Part shown: positions 20,152 through 31,102 of the stretch, piece by piece
Numbering within the stretch: the stretch's first letter is position 1
How the letters are laid out: each line of letters begins with the position of its first letter
Assembly: GCA_902629215.1 (NCBI GenBank)
Contig: CACOQC010000008.1
Coordinates: forward strand, 1 to 40,084
Direction: 5' to 3'
DNA length: 40,084 nt
DNA from: an uncultured Pelagibacteraceae bacterium
GTDB lineage: Bacteria; Pseudomonadota; Alphaproteobacteria; Pelagibacterales; Pelagibacteraceae
The notes under the pieces: generated by a model
The model's input: the letters and a program-made list of their open reading frames with translations, nothing else
The model's database searches: none
What the model was told of the DNA's origin: nothing
Made by a program: the position numbers and the translations under genes

Positions 20152-21220
20152 TTATTCTAATAACACCTATTATAGATGTACTCATTAATACAATAATTGG
20201 AAACCAAACAGATAAAATTAGAGGAAACCTTCCATTTTCACCTAAGAGATTTGAAAAATGGCTCAAATAGTATACCACCACAGAGAAAAATATTCCGTAG
20301 AATAAATTAAGTAATAAGTTTTTTTTAAATTTATTATAGATCATAATAATACTTCCAATAATTGTCATAATTACCAGTAATATTGGAAGAGAATAAAATT
20401 TATGTTTTTGTATCTCTATATCATCAATTGAATATCCAATTGAGATATAATCTTTTTGTAATTTAAGTAATTCGAAGTAAGTGAGTGAGGATAAGTCTGA
20501 AAAAAGGTTATTTACTTTTTCTAAGTCAAAATTACTATTTATCGTAAGATTTTCATGTTTATTTGAAAAATTATTTATATCCGTGGTAATAACGTTGGAA
20601 AGTTTCCAAGTTTTATCTTTAATGTTTACTCTTTCTGCAATTATATTTTCTTTTATATTAAAATTTTTATCAAGTTTGGTTATTGATGAATTTATCAAAA
20701 ATTCATCAATAATTTTATCTGCATTAATTATGATTATTTCCTCATCAAATGAATCTTTTATCCAAATTCCATTTTTTGTAATTACAGCAAGATATTTATT
20801 ATCTTCTGCGTAATTATTTTTTATTTTCAGATATTCATTTTTAAGAATTGATGAAAAATTATAAAAAACTGTAATAATAAACAAACCAAATATAAATGTA
20901 GTTGTAATTAAAATTTTTAATAAAGAAAAGTTATTCATTCCAAAAATTCTTAAAGTATCAATTTCTCGATTTTCATAAATATCAATAAAGAAAAATTGTG
21001 TAGAGATTAAAAAAATAAATGGAAACATCTCATATAGTAAAGACGGAGCATTTAAAAAAGTTAAGATAATTGGTGTTATCCATGTTGTTTCACTTTCTTT
21101 TAAAAAATTTGACTCCTCTATTAAATTTATTATTAAAACTAAAATAAAAAATATAAAAGATAAAAGTAAAATTTTTTTTGTAAATTTTTTAAATAGATAT
21201 TTTAAATGAGTGCTAAACAA
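20141..21220 (-). CDS. lptG: LPS export ABC transporter permease LptG
   Basis: YjgP/YjgQ-like topology, EIDTLRIFGMN; paired with lptF. Confidence 0.88.
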   Translation of the reverse strand: MFSTHLKYLFKKFTKKILLLSFIFFILVLIINLIEESNFLKESETTWITPIILTFLNAPSLLYEMFPFIFLISTQFFFIDIYENREIDTLRIFGMNNFSLLKILITTTFIFGLFIITVFYNFSSILKNEYLKIKNNYAEDNKYLAVITKNGIWIKDSFDEEIIIINADKIIDEFLINSSITKLDKNFNIKENIIAERVNIKDKTWKLSNVITTDINNFSNKHENLTINSNFDLEKVNNLFSDLSSLTYFELLKLQKDYISIGYSIDDIEIQKHKFYSLPILLVIMTIIGSIIMIYNKFKKNLLLNLFYGIFFSVVVYYLSHFSNLLGENGRFPLILSVWFPIIVLMSTSIIGVIRINEK

Positions 21221-21223
21221 TTT

Positions 21224-22369
21224 TTATTTTCTCCTTAAATTTTTATTATTAAAAAAAATATATAGGTAAATCATCAAAAAAATAGAAGTTGGTATTAGAA
21301 AATAAATAATTATATTATTTATGCCTAAACCTGAAAATCTCAAGGTAATTTCTGAAATAATTATAAAAGTAATTCCAAGAGAAAAATTTAAAAAATTTTT
21401 TATTTTATAAGATTTCTCATCTTTACCGGTCATAACTATCAAGCAAGATGTCATACCAATTAGAATTATAAATAACGGAGAAAAAAATCTTTTTAAAAAC
21501 TCCTCTGAAATAGCTCCCGAAATTTCTAAATTACATCCTAAAAAAAATTTTTTATCTTTGTTATAAGTTTTATTATTTTGTTTAAATTGATTTATTGTAT
21601 TTAAGCATCTGAATAAATTTATGGAACTCATTTCCTGAGTTTTTGGGTGAGTGATAGTTTTAGTGTTAAATTTGCTTAAATCTAAATTAAATTTTGAAAA
21701 ATTAATTATTCCTTGTTTATTATTTTCTGTGTTAATAATTTTTCCTTTATATAAAATAATTTTTTTTTCAAAATTTTCAAATCCAATTATTTCTCCACTC
21801 TCAGCAACAATTATTTGTGACTGATCTTTATTTATTTTTTCCTTAATAAGAATATTTTTTAGTGAATTATTATTTTTTTTTTCTACAAAAATTGTCAAAT
21901 TCTCAACTGTATCTATAAATTTTCTTTCTTTAATAATTGACGTAAATAAATCCACATTTGAAGATCTAAAGAAAGATCTTCCTTTATCAAGAGTAAAAGG
22001 AACAATCGTAGATGTAAGAAAAAGTTGAAAAATAAAAAATAGAATTGAAATTTTGATAATATTATTTACAAAATTTAATTTTGTAATTCCATTAATCCAA
22101 TAGATAATAAGCTCATTGTTAAGCTCGTATTTTATTATAACATAAAACACTGATATCATAAATATGAAGGGCAAAATTTTACTAATTATTTTTGGTAGAG
22201 AATATAAGGTATATAGAAAATAAACTTTTAAACTGTGTCCGTCTTCAGAGATTAAATCTAGGTAATTAACTGCTTGAATAATCCACACAATAATTGATAC
22301 ACAGCTGATACTTATTAAAAAAAATAAGGTGATATCTTTTGTTATTTTTTTAAAAATTAATTTTTTCAT
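21224..22369 (-). CDS. lptF: LPS export ABC transporter permease LptF
   Basis: YjgP/YjgQ-like topology, LPKIISKILPFIFMISVFYVIIKYELNNELIIYW; divergent to pepA. Confidence 0.88.
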   Translation of the reverse strand: MKKLIFKKITKDITLFFLISISCVSIIVWIIQAVNYLDLISEDGHSLKVYFLYTLYSLPKIISKILPFIFMISVFYVIIKYELNNELIIYWINGITKLNFVNNIIKISILFFIFQLFLTSTIVPFTLDKGRSFFRSSNVDLFTSIIKERKFIDTVENLTIFVEKKNNNSLKNILIKEKINKDQSQIIVAESGEIIGFENFEKKIILYKGKIINTENNKQGIINFSKFNLDLSKFNTKTITHPKTQEMSSINLFRCLNTINQFKQNNKTYNKDKKFFLGCNLEISGAISEEFLKRFFSPLFIILIGMTSCLIVMTGKDEKSYKIKNFLNFSLGITFIIISEITLRFSGLGINNIIIYFLIPTSIFLMIYLYIFFNNKNLRRK

Positions 22370-22450
22370 TGAAATCTCGAAAAATACTACCTATATACAT
22401 TCAACTACAAGTTTATAGCTAAATACAACCTAAAGTACATATTTTTTTTA

Positions 22451-23917
22451 ATGGCGATAAAAGTAAATATAAAAAAAAACATTCCGAATAAACTAATAAA
22501 AAACTATGTTTTTTTTACTGATGGAGATTTTAAAATTAATGGTTTAAAGAATCTCAATTTAGGTAAAGATTCAGAATTAATTAAATCAACAATAAAATCG
22601 TTGAATTTGAGCAAAAAAAATTTTTTACATTTCAATTTAAACCCTAATTTAAAGATAACGCTTGTTAAGATTATTAATTCTAAAGTTTCAATCGATAATG
22701 AAAAAATTGGAGCGAAATTTTATGATTTTATTAAATCAAATTCTATTTTTTTGCTAACTTTTGATTTAATAAACATTACACAAACACAAGGAAAAAACAA
22801 AATTTTTTTTGACGAATTTCTTCATGGTGTAAATTTAAAATCATATGTTTTTGAAAAATATAAAACAAAAAAAGATAACAGTATTTATAAAATAGATATT
22901 TTAGCAAAAAAACCTTTCAAATTATATCAAGATAAAAAATTTACCTCAATACTTGAAGGTATAAAGTTTACAAAAGATCTTGTATCTGAGCCTGGTAATA
23001 TTCTTCATCCAGATGAATACACAAAAAGATTAAAGCAGTTGACTAAATTTGGTTTGAAAGTTGTAGTTTATGATGAAAAAAAATTAAGAAGACTAAAAAT
23101 GAATGCTTTATTAGGAGTTGGTCAAGGAAGTGTAAGAGGTTCTTATTTGGTAACTTTGGAGTGGAATGGCTTAAAAAAAAATAAAAAACCAATAGCATTT
23201 GTAGGAAAAGGGGTATGTTTCGATACTGGTGGGATTTCTTTAAAACCTGCAAAATTTATGGAAGATATGACTTACGATATGGCTGGTTCTGCAGTAGTGG
23301 TCGGGTTAATGAAAAATCTTGCACTAAGAAAAGCAAAAGTAAATGCAGTAGGTGTAGTTGGTCTTGTAGAAAATATGCCAGGAGGAAATGCACAACGTCC
23401 TGGAGACATAGTAAAATCTTTAAGCGGAAAAACAATTGAGGTTTTAAATACAGATGCTGAGGGAAGGTTAGTTTTAGCAGACGCTTTAAGTTTTACAGAA
23501 AAGAAATTTAAACCTCAATTTATCATTGATTTAGCTACTCTGACTGGTGCAATAATTGTTGCATTAGGCTCTGAGTATGCTGGACTTTTTTCGAACAATG
23601 ACAGACTTTCTAAACAAATTTTTGATTGTGGTGAAAAAGTTGATGAAAAAGTTTGGAGAATGCCACTACACAAAAATTATGACAAACTTATAAATTCAAA
23701 AAATGCTGATATGCAAAATATTAATTATGTTGGAGGGGCCGGATCTACAACAGCTGCACAATTTTTACAAAGATTTATTTTAAATAAAACGCCATGGGCC
23801 CATCTAGATATAGCTGGAATGGCTTTTTCAAAATACGGAGGTGCTTTGAATTCAGGTGGTGCTACTGGTTTTGGAGTAAGATTGTTAAATAAACTGATAG
23901 AGGATCATTATGAGTAA
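22451..23917 (+). CDS. pepA: leucyl aminopeptidase (M17)
   Basis: [57 protein letters not shown]. Confidence 0.96.
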   Translation: MAIKVNIKKNIPNKLIKNYVFFTDGDFKINGLKNLNLGKDSELIKSTIKSLNLSKKNFLHFNLNPNLKITLVKIINSKVSIDNEKIGAKFYDFIKSNSIFLLTFDLINITQTQGKNKIFFDEFLHGVNLKSYVFEKYKTKKDNSIYKIDILAKKPFKLYQDKKFTSILEGIKFTKDLVSEPGNILHPDEYTKRLKQLTKFGLKVVVYDEKKLRRLKMNALLGVGQGSVRGSYLVTLEWNGLKKNKKPIAFVGKGVCFDTGGISLKPAKFMEDMTYDMAGSAVVVGLMKNLALRKAKVNAVGVVGLVENMPGGNAQRPGDIVKSLSGKTIEVLNTDAEGRLVLADALSFTEKKFKPQFIIDLATLTGAIIVALGSEYAGLFSNNDRLSKQIFDCGEKVDEKVWRMPLHKNYDKLINSKNADMQNINYVGGAGSTTAAQFLQRFILNKTPWAHLDIAGMAFSKYGGALNSGGATGFGVRLLNKLIEDHYE

Positions 23918-24320
23918 TTTAGAGCAAACATTGTCAATAATAAAACCAGATGCTGTAGAAAGAAATCTTGATGATGAAATTAAAGAAATATTCAAAAGTA
24001 AGGATTTTATAATATTGAAAGAAAAAAAAATACAAATTGAAAAATCAGAGGCAGAAAAATTTTACAAAGTTCATGAAACAAAACCATTTTATAATGATTT
24101 ATGCACATATCTTTCATCTGGACCAATTGTAGTTATGGTGCTCGAAAAAGAGAATGCTGTATTAGCTAATAGAAAATTAATGGGAGCAACAAACCCAAAA
24201 GATGCAGAAGATGGAACTATTAGAAAAAAATATGGAATTTCAATAGATAAAAATTCTGTTCATGGATCTGATAGCGTTGAGAATGCTAAAATTGAAATAG
24301 ATTTTTTTTTTAAAGATTAA
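23910..24320 (+). CDS. ndk: nucleoside diphosphate kinase
   Basis: [32 protein letters not shown]. Confidence 0.96.
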   Translation: MSNLEQTLSIIKPDAVERNLDDEIKEIFKSKDFIILKEKKIQIEKSEAEKFYKVHETKPFYNDLCTYLSSGPIVVMVLEKENAVLANRKLMGATNPKDAEDGTIRKKYGISIDKNSVHGSDSVENAKIEIDFFFKD

Positions 24321-24891
24321 AGAGTTTTAATACTGCCTTAGGATACAATTTATGTTCTTCCTTAAGAATTCTTGCAGCAAGTGATTTGGGCGTGTCTTTT
24401 TTATATATCTTGATTTTCGACTGTAAAATTATTTTTCCAGAGTCTAGCTTGGAATTAACTAAATGTACTGTACAGCCAGAGTATTTTTCATTATTTTGTA
24501 AAACTCTTTGATGTGTATTTAATCCTTTGTATTTTGGAAGTAAAGAGGGATGAATATTCAATATTTTCCCTTTAAATTTTTTAACAAAATTTTTTGATAA
24601 AATTTTCATGAAACCCGCCAAACAGATTAATTGAATATTATTTTTTTTCAATTGAACTAATAATTTTTTTTCAGCTAAATTTTTTTTTTTAAAATTAAAT
24701 ACTTTTTTCTTTATTTTAAAAATATTTCCGTATTTTAAACCTTTCGCCTTAGAGTTATCAGAAATGATTAATTTAGTATAAATTGGATATTTTCTTCTTT
24801 TGAAAAATTTGATTAAAGATTTCAAGTTACTTCCAGTTCCTGAAATAAATACAGCAGTATTTATATTATTAAAACCAGTTAATCGAACCAT
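24310..24891 (-). CDS. purN: phosphoribosylglycinamide formyltransferase
   Basis: VFISGTGSNLKSLI, LAGFMKILSKNFVKKFKGKILNIHPSLLPKYKGLNTH, SGCTVHLVN. Confidence 0.95.
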   Translation of the reverse strand: MVRLTGFNNINTAVFISGTGSNLKSLIKFFKRRKYPIYTKLIISDNSKAKGLKYGNIFKIKKKVFNFKKKNLAEKKLLVQLKKNNIQLICLAGFMKILSKNFVKKFKGKILNIHPSLLPKYKGLNTHQRVLQNNEKYSGCTVHLVNSKLDSGKIILQSKIKIYKKDTPKSLAARILKEEHKLYPKAVLKLFNL

Positions 24892-25897
24892 TTAATTTGA
24901 TTTTGTTCCTGCCTGGTAAAATTTTACCAATTACATATGGTTTATAGTCGTTTGAAAAGTATTTTGTAATCTTATTTAAATTTTTAGGATTAATTACAAG
25001 ACAAAATCCAACTCCACAATTAAATGTTTTCAGCATTTCATTATTTGAGATGCCATTTTTTTTTAGCCATCTAAATATTTCTTTTGTTTTTATCTTATTT
25101 AAATCAATATTAGCAAATAAGTTATTTGGTATAATTCTTTTTAGATTATCTGATAATCCACCCCCAGTAATATTTGCACAACCATTAATCAAATTTTTAT
25201 CTAACAACTTAAGTATTTCTTTTACATAAATTTTTGTTGGTTTCAAAAGTTCAGATTTTAAAAATTTACTTTTTTTAATATCAATTTTTTTATCATTTAT
25301 TAAATATCTAATAAGTGAATAACCATTTGAATGAAGTCCACTAGAGGGAATTGCCAATATAAGGTTGTTTTTTTTTATTTTATTTTTATTTAAGATTTTA
25401 TTTTTACTAACTACTCCAACTGCAAATCCAGCTATATCAAATTTATCCTTTTCATATGTGCCAGGCATTTCAGCTGTTTCACCACCAACAAGTTCACAAT
25501 TAGATTGCTCACATCCTTTTATTATTCCTTTGATAATTGACTTAAGTTTTTTAAAATTAATTTTGTTAATTGATATATAATCCAAAAACAATAAAGGTTT
25601 TGCACCTTGCACTATTAAATCATTTACACTCATCGCAACTAAATCTATACCAATCGTATTAAATTTCTTTAAAAAATTTGCAATTTCAATTTTGGTGCCA
25701 ACACCATCAGTGCAAGCAACAATTTTAGGATTTTTTATATTTTTAGGAATGTTAGTAATTGAGCCAAAACCACCAATATTTGAAAACTTTTTTTTGCCTT
25801 TTTTTTTTGATGAAAGTAACGAAATGAAATTAATAAAATTATCAGCAGCATTGATATTAACGCCACTTTTTTTATATGTAAATTTTTTTTTATTCAT
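24869..25897 (-). CDS. purM: phosphoribosylformylglycinamidine cyclo-ligase
   Basis: YKKSGVNINAAD, ACTDGVGTKIEIA, VGGETAEMPGTY, PSSGLHSNGYSLIR, ITGGGLSDNLKRI. Confidence 0.96.
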   Translation of the reverse strand: MNKKKFTYKKSGVNINAADNFINFISLLSSKKKGKKKFSNIGGFGSITNIPKNIKNPKIVACTDGVGTKIEIANFLKKFNTIGIDLVAMSVNDLIVQGAKPLLFLDYISINKINFKKLKSIIKGIIKGCEQSNCELVGGETAEMPGTYEKDKFDIAGFAVGVVSKNKILNKNKIKKNNLILAIPSSGLHSNGYSLIRYLINDKKIDIKKSKFLKSELLKPTKIYVKEILKLLDKNLINGCANITGGGLSDNLKRIIPNNLFANIDLNKIKTKEIFRWLKKNGISNNEMLKTFNCGVGFCLVINPKNLNKITKYFSNDYKPYVIGKILPGRNKIKLNGSINWF

Positions 25898-25908
25898 TAA
25901 TATAAGGT

Positions 25909-26988
25909 ATGAAAACTTATCATAAAATTAATTATACAAAATTCTTATATATTTTTTTTGTAATTCTATCTTTAAATATATTTTTTTTTTCCACAGTTAA
26001 ATCAGAGAGTAAAGCTTTCCAAATAGACGATATTGAAATATCAAGACCATTTGAAATTAACTTTAATAAAAATGATGTTATTGATGAAGGTTTTAGAAAA
26101 GCATATTACGAATTAATTACTCTAATTGTAAAATCTTCAGATCAAAAAAAAATCAAAAAAATACAGCTAAATGAAATTAAAGGAATGATTGAGTCTTTTA
26201 CAATTAAAGAAGAAAAATTCATTGATGAAACGTATTCTGTTAATTTAGGAGTTATATTTAATAAAAAAAAAATTTTTAATTATTTAGAAAACAAGAATGT
26301 GTTTCCTTCAATTCCTAAAAAAAAAACATTCCTATTTTTACCAATTATAATTGATGAAAGTGAAAAAGATTTATTAATATTCTATAATAATCAAATATTC
26401 GATCAATGGAATAAAAATCCAAAAAAATCACATTTATTAAATTATATTTTACCAACAGAGGATCTTGAGGAATTAAATTTATTAAAATCAAAGTTTGATA
26501 ATATTGAGAAATATGATTTTAAAGAAATAACAAAAAAATATGATCTAAAAGATTCTATAATTGCTTTAATATTTAAAAATCAAAATGAATTAAGGATTTT
26601 ATCCAAAATAAATTTAAATGAAAATACAGTTATAAGAAACCAAACGTATGAAAACATTAATTTTAAAAATCAGAAAAAATTAGATCAATTGATTGAAGAT
26701 CTAAAATTAATTTATGAAGATTATTGGAAAAAAGAAAATTTAATTAACACATCTATAAAATTAACTTTAAATATTAAGGCAAACAATTTAGAAAATAAAA
26801 AAATATCAGCTTTTGAAAAAATTTTAAATGAAACAGATTTAATTTATGATTTTTTTATCTTTAAATTTGATAAAGATTATACCTATTATCAAATTATTTT
26901 TAATGGAACTCCGAATGTTTTTTTACAAAATATGAGCGATAGAAATTATAATTTTGATACTCAAAATAGTATATGGATTCTCAAATGA
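25909..26988 (+). CDS. DUF2066-like secreted protein
   Basis: N-terminal signal segment, 359 aa, position between purM and hda as seen for DUF2066 genes; domain call is tentative. Confidence 0.55.
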   Translation: MKTYHKINYTKFLYIFFVILSLNIFFFSTVKSESKAFQIDDIEISRPFEINFNKNDVIDEGFRKAYYELITLIVKSSDQKKIKKIQLNEIKGMIESFTIKEEKFIDETYSVNLGVIFNKKKIFNYLENKNVFPSIPKKKTFLFLPIIIDESEKDLLIFYNNQIFDQWNKNPKKSHLLNYILPTEDLEELNLLKSKFDNIEKYDFKEITKKYDLKDSIIALIFKNQNELRILSKINLNENTVIRNQTYENINFKNQKKLDQLIEDLKLIYEDYWKKENLINTSIKLTLNIKANNLENKKISAFEKILNETDLIYDFFIFKFDKDYTYYQIIFNGTPNVFLQNMSDRNYNFDTQNSIWILK

Positions 26989-27647
26989 GGGATATTGATC
27001 AAAAAATTTTTAATTTTAGTAATGATAAAAATTTTAGAGAAGAAGATTTTTATTTATCTAGTAGTAATAGACATATTTATAAAATGTTAGACAATTGGCC
27101 TCAATGGGAAAAAAATTTTTTAAATATTGTGGGAGAAACTTTTTCAGGAAAAACTCATTTAATTAATATTTTTTTAAAAAAATTTAATGGTATAAAATTT
27201 GAATCTAATTTAATTGATAACAATCATTTGAATGAAATAAAATTTCATCAAAATATCATTTTAGAAAATTTAGATAATAATGTAAATGAGAAATTAATAT
27301 ACACTTTATTAAATATTGTTGAACAAGAAAATAAATATTTAATAGTTACTTCAAGAAAATCAGTTACTGATATTCAGTTTGTTTTAAATGATCTAAAATC
27401 AAGAACAAAGAATTTTATTATTCAAAATATTGAAAAGCCTGATGATGAGTTGATATTTGCATTGTTACTCAAAAGTCTATCAGATAGACAAATTTTAATA
27501 GAAAAAAAATTTATTAATTATATTGTAAAAAGAGTTGATAGATCTTATAGCAAAATATTTGATTTAATATATAAAATTGACAAAATTAGTTTGAATAAAA
27601 AAAAATCAATAGATTTTAATATTATAAAAGAAGTTTTAGGAGAATAA
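26985..27647 (+). CDS. hda: DnaA regulatory/recruitment protein Hda-like
   Basis: NWPQWEKNFLNIVGETFSGKTHLIN Walker A, DnaA-like AAA+ body. Start at 26985 gives ATGA overlap with the upstream gene (track start 26973). Confidence 0.75.
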   Translation: MRDIDQKIFNFSNDKNFREEDFYLSSSNRHIYKMLDNWPQWEKNFLNIVGETFSGKTHLINIFLKKFNGIKFESNLIDNNHLNEIKFHQNIILENLDNNVNEKLIYTLLNIVEQENKYLIVTSRKSVTDIQFVLNDLKSRTKNFIIQNIEKPDDELIFALLLKSLSDRQILIEKKFINYIVKRVDRSYSKIFDLIYKIDKISLNKKKSIDFNIIKEVLGE

Positions 27648-29432
27648 TTGAACAAATATCGAAGTCACAACTGTAACGAATTGAGAAAAAAAGATATCGG
27701 AAAAAAAATTTCTCTAGCTGGATGGATAAATAAAAAACGTGATCATGGAAATCTTTTGTTCATTGATATAAGAGATAATTATGGAATTACTCAGTGCATT
27801 ATAGACAAGGCAAATAAAAATTTTAGTTTATTAGAAAAGACACAACTTGAAACAGTTATTAAAGTAGATGGAAAAGTTCTTGATAGAACTAAAGATACTA
27901 TAAACACTGATATTGATACTGGAGAAATAGAGGTTTCAATTGAGAGTTTTGAGGTTTTAGGAACTTGCAATGAATTACCAATGCCAGTTTTTAGTGATCA
28001 AGAATATTCTGAAGAAATAAGATTAAAATATAGATTTTTAGATTTAAGAAGAAAAAAAATTCATGAAAATATAATTTTGAGATCAAAAGTAATCTCGTTC
28101 ATAAGAAATGAAATGAATAGACTTGGTTTTTTAGAATTTCAAACACCAATTTTAACTTCATCAAGCCCCGAAGGTGCTAGAGATTTTCTTGTACCTAGTA
28201 GATTGAATCCTGGAAAATTTTATGCCTTACCACAAGCTCCTCAACAATTTAAACAACTTATAATGGTTTCAGGTTTTGATAAATATTTTCAAATTGCTCC
28301 ATGTTTTAGAGATGAGGATGCTAGAGCTGATAGAAGTCCTGGTGAATTTTATCAGTTAGATTTAGAAATGTCGTTTGTTGAACAAGAAGATGTTTTTAAA
28401 GTTGTTGAAACATTATTAGTTAATACTTTTGAAAGGTTTTCAAATAAGAAATTAATGTTTAATGAGTTTCCAAAAATTACATATTCAGATGCAATTTTAA
28501 AATATGGAACTGACAAACCAGATTTGAGAAATCCATTAGTAATCAGCGATATTACAGAAATTTTTGATAGAGATGATGTTTCATTTGAAATTTTTAAAAA
28601 ACTAGTAAAATCTGGATCTAAAGTAAGATGTATTGTTACCAAGAATACAAAAGATAAGCCAAGAAGTTTCTTTGATAATATTGACAGATGGGCAAAAGAA
28701 CAGGGGGCTTCGGGATTAGCTTACTTTACCATAGAAAAGGATAAAGTTATTTCTGCTAGAGGACCTGTGGGTAAATTTTTTTCAAATGATGCTTTAGAAG
28801 AGATTATGAATATTACAAAAGCAGAAATAGGGGATAGTATATTTTTAGCGTGTAATAAAGAAAGTGAAGTCCAGAAAATTACCTCACAAGCAAGAGATAA
28901 AATTGCCCAAGATTTAAATTTGATAGATGAAAACACTTTTGCTTTTTGTTGGATAGTTGATTATCCAATGTTCGAAAAAGATGAAGTAACAAAAAAAATA
29001 AAGTTTAGTCACAACCCATTTTCTATGCCTCAAGGATCTATTAAAGATATAAATTTTGATAAGCCATTAGATATACTCGCATATCAATATGATATTGTTT
29101 GTAATGGAATTGAACTATCTTCAGGAGCAATAAGAAATCACATGCCTGAATTAATGTATAAACTTTTTTCAATTGCTGGTTATGATAAAAAACAAGTTGA
29201 TGAAAAATTTAGTGGTATGATAAATGCACTTAGTTATGGAGCCCCACCTCATGGGGGAATAGCTCCTGGTATAGATAGAATAGTTATGCTTTTAGCAAAT
29301 GAAAAAAATATAAGAGAAGTAACAATGTTCCCTATGAATCAAAATGCTCAAGATTTAATGATGAAGGCTCCATCAGAAGTGAATCAAAATCAGTTAGATG
29401 AATTGAAATTAATTATAAAGGAGAAAAAATAA
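27648..29432 (+). CDS. aspS: aspartate--tRNA ligase
   Basis: YRSHNCNELRKKDIGKKISLAGWINKKRDHGNLLFIDIRDNYG, FRDEDARADRSPGEFYQLDLEMSF, GGIAPGIDRIVMLL; TTG start at 27648 preceded by GGAGAA. Confidence 0.97.
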   Translation: MNKYRSHNCNELRKKDIGKKISLAGWINKKRDHGNLLFIDIRDNYGITQCIIDKANKNFSLLEKTQLETVIKVDGKVLDRTKDTINTDIDTGEIEVSIESFEVLGTCNELPMPVFSDQEYSEEIRLKYRFLDLRRKKIHENIILRSKVISFIRNEMNRLGFLEFQTPILTSSSPEGARDFLVPSRLNPGKFYALPQAPQQFKQLIMVSGFDKYFQIAPCFRDEDARADRSPGEFYQLDLEMSFVEQEDVFKVVETLLVNTFERFSNKKLMFNEFPKITYSDAILKYGTDKPDLRNPLVISDITEIFDRDDVSFEIFKKLVKSGSKVRCIVTKNTKDKPRSFFDNIDRWAKEQGASGLAYFTIEKDKVISARGPVGKFFSNDALEEIMNITKAEIGDSIFLACNKESEVQKITSQARDKIAQDLNLIDENTFAFCWIVDYPMFEKDEVTKKIKFSHNPFSMPQGSIKDINFDKPLDILAYQYDIVCNGIELSSGAIRNHMPELMYKLFSIAGYDKKQVDEKFSGMINALSYGAPPHGGIAPGIDRIVMLLANEKNIREVTMFPMNQNAQDLMMKAPSEVNQNQLDELKLIIKEKK

Positions 29433-29433
29433 A

Positions 29434-30258
29434 TTATTTTTTTCCTTTGAGACTTATTTTTACATCAGATAAATCAACTAAATTTTTTTTATAATTATTT
29501 CTTACAAAACCCTTGCTAGTTATATCTTTTACTATCTTTAATAAATGATTTTGTCCTTCAGCATTTTGCTCATCTAGGCTTGGACCATCATTCGAAAATA
29601 TAGCTGGTGTGTGTGCTAAATCTTCTCTGTTTAAATAAGAAATAGCCAATTCTCTGAAAATATAGTCCAATATTGATGACGCGCTTAAGATTCTGTCATT
29701 ACCATGAACTTTTCCTGATGGTTCAAATTTAGTCCCGATAAATGCATTTACAAACTCATCCAAAGGCACACCGTATTGAAGACCTAATGAAACAGAGATC
29801 GCAAAATTATTCATCAGTGCTTTTACTAGCTCACCTTCTTTACTCGTATCAATAAATATTTCACCAATCTTTCCATCTTCATACTCACCCGTATGTAAAT
29901 AAACTTTATGATCCCCAATAGTAGCTTTTTGTATATAGCCTTTTCGTCTATCAGGCATTCCAAATCTTTTACTATTTTTTTCTGTTGAATGATTATTTGA
30001 TTTAATAATATTTTCTAAATTTGCTGGTTTAGTTTGTTTATTATCTTTAAACGAGTTAATATTATTATTTTCTATTATTTTATTGTTATTTGGGTCTAGG
30101 TTTTTAGTTTTTCTATTATCTAGCTTAACATCAATTACTTCAAATTTTCCATCATCTCTTTTCTCAAGATTTTTTAGTTCCTTTTCGTTAATATCGTCTA
30201 AATAATGATTTACTTTAAAAGTACACGTATAATAAGTTTCAACTAGATATTTTGCCAT
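29434..30258 (-). CDS. stand-alone TSCPD-domain protein, homologous to a segment of class II (B12-dependent) ribonucleotide reductase
   Basis: [105 protein letters not shown] matches the NrdJ TSCPD region. Confidence 0.85.
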   Translation of the reverse strand: MAKYLVETYYTCTFKVNHYLDDINEKELKNLEKRDDGKFEVIDVKLDNRKTKNLDPNNNKIIENNNINSFKDNKQTKPANLENIIKSNNHSTEKNSKRFGMPDRRKGYIQKATIGDHKVYLHTGEYEDGKIGEIFIDTSKEGELVKALMNNFAISVSLGLQYGVPLDEFVNAFIGTKFEPSGKVHGNDRILSASSILDYIFRELAISYLNREDLAHTPAIFSNDGPSLDEQNAEGQNHLLKIVKDITSKGFVRNNYKKNLVDLSDVKISLKGKK

Positions 30259-30372
30259 TTCACCCCAACTTTTAAAAATTAATTTGATAAATGAATCAAT
30301 TTATTTATATACAAATTCAAATTTTAGTCTAATTTTAATTATACAATTTTGAATTGAAATCATAATTTTTAT

Positions 30373-30732
30373 ATGTTGACAATTTTTAAAAAAATTTTTA
30401 TTTGGTGGAATCAAGACACCTTTGGCACAAGATTGAATACAATTTTTTTTGGAAAATTTGTTGGAAAGGACTCTTTTGGTAATAAATACTATGAAAGCAA
30501 AAAGGGAAAAAGATGGGTGATTTATTCCGGAGAAATTGATGCATCAAAAATTCCAGTAGAATGGTATTCTTGGTTACATTTTACACCAAACAAAATAGAA
30601 AAAAAACATATTTTTGATAAATATAACTGGCAAAAACCTCATAAACCAAATTTAACAGGAACAGATTCTGCTTACTATCCTAATAAAAATAAAAATGCTA
30701 TTAAAAAAAAATATAAAAGTTGGAAAGATTAA
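30373..30732 (+). CDS. NADH:ubiquinone oxidoreductase NDUFA12-family accessory subunit
   Basis: NTIFFGKFVGKDSFGNKYYESKKGKRWVIYSGEIDASKIPVEWYSWLHF. Confidence 0.92.
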   Translation: MLTIFKKIFIWWNQDTFGTRLNTIFFGKFVGKDSFGNKYYESKKGKRWVIYSGEIDASKIPVEWYSWLHFTPNKIEKKHIFDKYNWQKPHKPNLTGTDSAYYPNKNKNAIKKKYKSWKD

Positions 30733-31102
30733 TTTTAATTTATTTTTATTTTGTTTAATCTTTATATTTTTAATGTTTCAGAATTTTATTTTAGCGGCAA
30801 ATTTAGAGGGCACTTATACTGACATAAAAGTTTTAGATAAAATAAGTTCAAAAAATACATTAATAAATCTTAAAAATGGTGATGAGATTAAACACAAAGA
30901 CTTATTAATAAAAAGTATGAAATGTAAAAATTCTGAATTTGATGACGATCCTGAAATAACTGCATATTTACAAGTCAAAGATTTAACAAACAAAAATAGA
31001 GATGATGTATTTGTCTTTAATGGATGGATGTTTTCATCAAGTCCATCAATTGCACCTTTTGACCATCCTGTCTATGATATTTGGCTTATTGGCTGTTACT
31101 AA
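30695..31102 (+). CDS. DUF2155 domain-containing secreted protein
   Basis: VFNGWMFSSSPSIAPFDHPVYDIWLIGC motif; N-terminal signal segment; adjacent to NDUFA12. Start uncertain. Confidence 0.8.
   Translation: MLLKKNIKVGKINFNLFLFCLIFIFLMFQNFILAANLEGTYTDIKVLDKISSKNTLINLKNGDEIKHKDLLIKSMKCKNSEFDDDPEITAYLQVKDLTNKNRDDVFVFNGWMFSSSPSIAPFDHPVYDIWLIGCY

Noticed and set aside
20481-20813. 110-aa plus-strand ORF inside lptG
   Set aside because: Antisense to a conserved gene, no domain signature or RBS
22370-22450. Riboswitch or small RNA in the lptF/pepA spacer
   Set aside because: Only 81 nt, AT-rich, no stable stem or known aptamer motif recognised
23215-23439. 74-aa Cys/Ser/Lys-rich plus-strand ORF ([39 protein letters not shown]...)
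   Set aside because: Out-of-frame reading of pepA; the cysteine-rich look is an artefact of the alternate frame
28352-28936. Minus-strand ORFs of 96 and 71 aa inside aspS
   Set aside because: Antisense shadows of highly conserved aspS codons
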